Shown here: piece after piece, positions 20,828 through 21,072 of the stretch | Position numbering within the stretch: the first letter of the stretch is position 1 | Layout of the letters: every line of letters starts with the position of its first letter | DNA from: DASYUM01 sp036001225 | GTDB taxonomy: Bacteria > Methylomirabilota > Methylomirabilia > Rokubacteriales > DASRDR01 | NCBI GenBank assembly: GCA_036001225.1 | Contig: DASYUM010000118.1 | Location: 1 to 21,072 of the forward strand | DNA: 21,072 nucleotides | Direction of reading: 5' to 3' | The notes under the pieces: generated by a model | Told to the model about the DNA's origin: nothing | Seen by the model: only the letters and a program-made list of their open reading frames with translations | Databases searched by the model: none | Translations under genes and position numbers: made by a program

Positions 20828-21072
20828 ATGAGCGCATGCATCACGCCACGCGTGAAGTGGGTCGTCCTGCTGGCCGTCACCCTCGCCGGGATCGGATGGC
20901 TCAGCACCCCGGCGGAGGCCCTGCGGCCGGTCGAGGAATTCCCGGTCTTCACCACGTTCCTTCGGGGGATCACGCGCGGCCCCGACGGCAACGTGTGGTT
21001 TGCCGATGGCGGTGGGAACAAGATTGGACGGATCACGCCGGGGGGGACCATCACCGAGTTTCAGACGCCGAC
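20828..21072 (+). CDS. Exported Vgb-like beta-propeller protein (partial, cut by window end)
   Basis: The first 81 codons of a gene that continues past the window. The ATG follows GGGAGG. A signal peptide is clear: KWVVLLAVTLAGIGWLS at about 10-26 with cleavage around AEA-L near residue 31. The mature part starts with EEFPVFTTFLRGITRGPDGNVWFADGGGNKIGRITPGGTITEF. This G-x-(D/E)-G-N-x-W-(F/V)-x-(E/D)-x2-x-N-K-I-G-R-I-(T)-P-x-G repeat is the blade motif of virginiamycin B lyase-like seven-bladed propellers. Many such proteins are not antibiotic lyases. With one blade visible, an enzymatic function cannot be assigned. Confidence 0.8.
   Translation, partial: MSACITPRVKWVVLLAVTLAGIGWLSTPAEALRPVEEFPVFTTFLRGITRGPDGNVWFADGGGNKIGRITPGGTITEFQTP

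Overview
The window is about 21 kb of densely coding, very GC-rich (roughly 70 %) bacterial chromosome. It has short intergenic gaps, many GTG starts, 1-8 nt gene overlaps and sigma70-type promoters. No rRNA, tRNA, CRISPR array, phage gene or transposase was seen. The gene mix suggests a free-living, probably aerobic, metabolically versatile soil or subsurface bacterium: Cu/Zn superoxide dismutase, 2-hydroxyacid metabolism, arsenic methyl chemistry, amino-acid lyase and a class I DAHP synthase. A Candidatus Rokubacteria / Methylomirabilota-like or deltaproteobacterial-grade lineage would fit the GC and gene style, but that is an impression and not a placement.

Layout. 31-2243 (minus): a zinc alcohol dehydrogenase, an unrecognised secreted protein and a small lipoprotein. 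2357-4442 (plus): an arsenic operon arsR-arsI-arsM-arsN2 with no efflux pump and no arsenate reductase. It is driven by a promoter whose -10 lies inside a 24-bp dyad that ends on the arsR start codon. arsM is frame-disrupted near its start. 4469-5096: an XRE-type regulator with its own promoter and a perfect inverted repeat just after the predicted transcription start. 5097-5480: a non-coding stretch with a terminator-like hairpin and a 231-bp element with inverted ends and CTAG at both edges, resembling a non-autonomous IS630-type element. 5481-7774: sodC (minus) divergent from a quinone oxidoreductase and a LysE-type exporter (plus).

7783-10937 (minus): E1-beta and E1-alpha of a 2-oxoacid/acetoin dehydrogenase, separated by an unusual run of four hairpins, and a D-2-hydroxyacid dehydrogenase. 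Facing away from these, 11008-13422 (plus) holds a second 2-hydroxyacid dehydrogenase, a small membrane protein and L-2-hydroxyglutarate oxidase. Together they suggest 2-hydroxy-/2-oxo-acid turnover. 13437-16130 (minus): an alpha/beta hydrolase overlapping a gamma-glutamyltransferase that carries a one-base frameshift. Divergent from it, 16182-18810 (plus) encodes diaminopropionate ammonia-lyase, an SDR oxidoreductase and a b-type cytochrome in an overlapping operon. A 21-bp palindrome fills the spacer of both facing promoters at this divergence. 18833-20700: DAHP synthase and an exported two-domain rhodanese-like protein. 20828 to the end: the start of an exported Vgb-like beta-propeller protein cut by the window edge.

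The most interesting parts are the efflux-free arsenic operon that pairs a methylating with a demethylating enzyme, its leaderless-looking operator/promoter, the shared divergent operator at 16150-16170, the IS630-like miniature element and two frameshifts.
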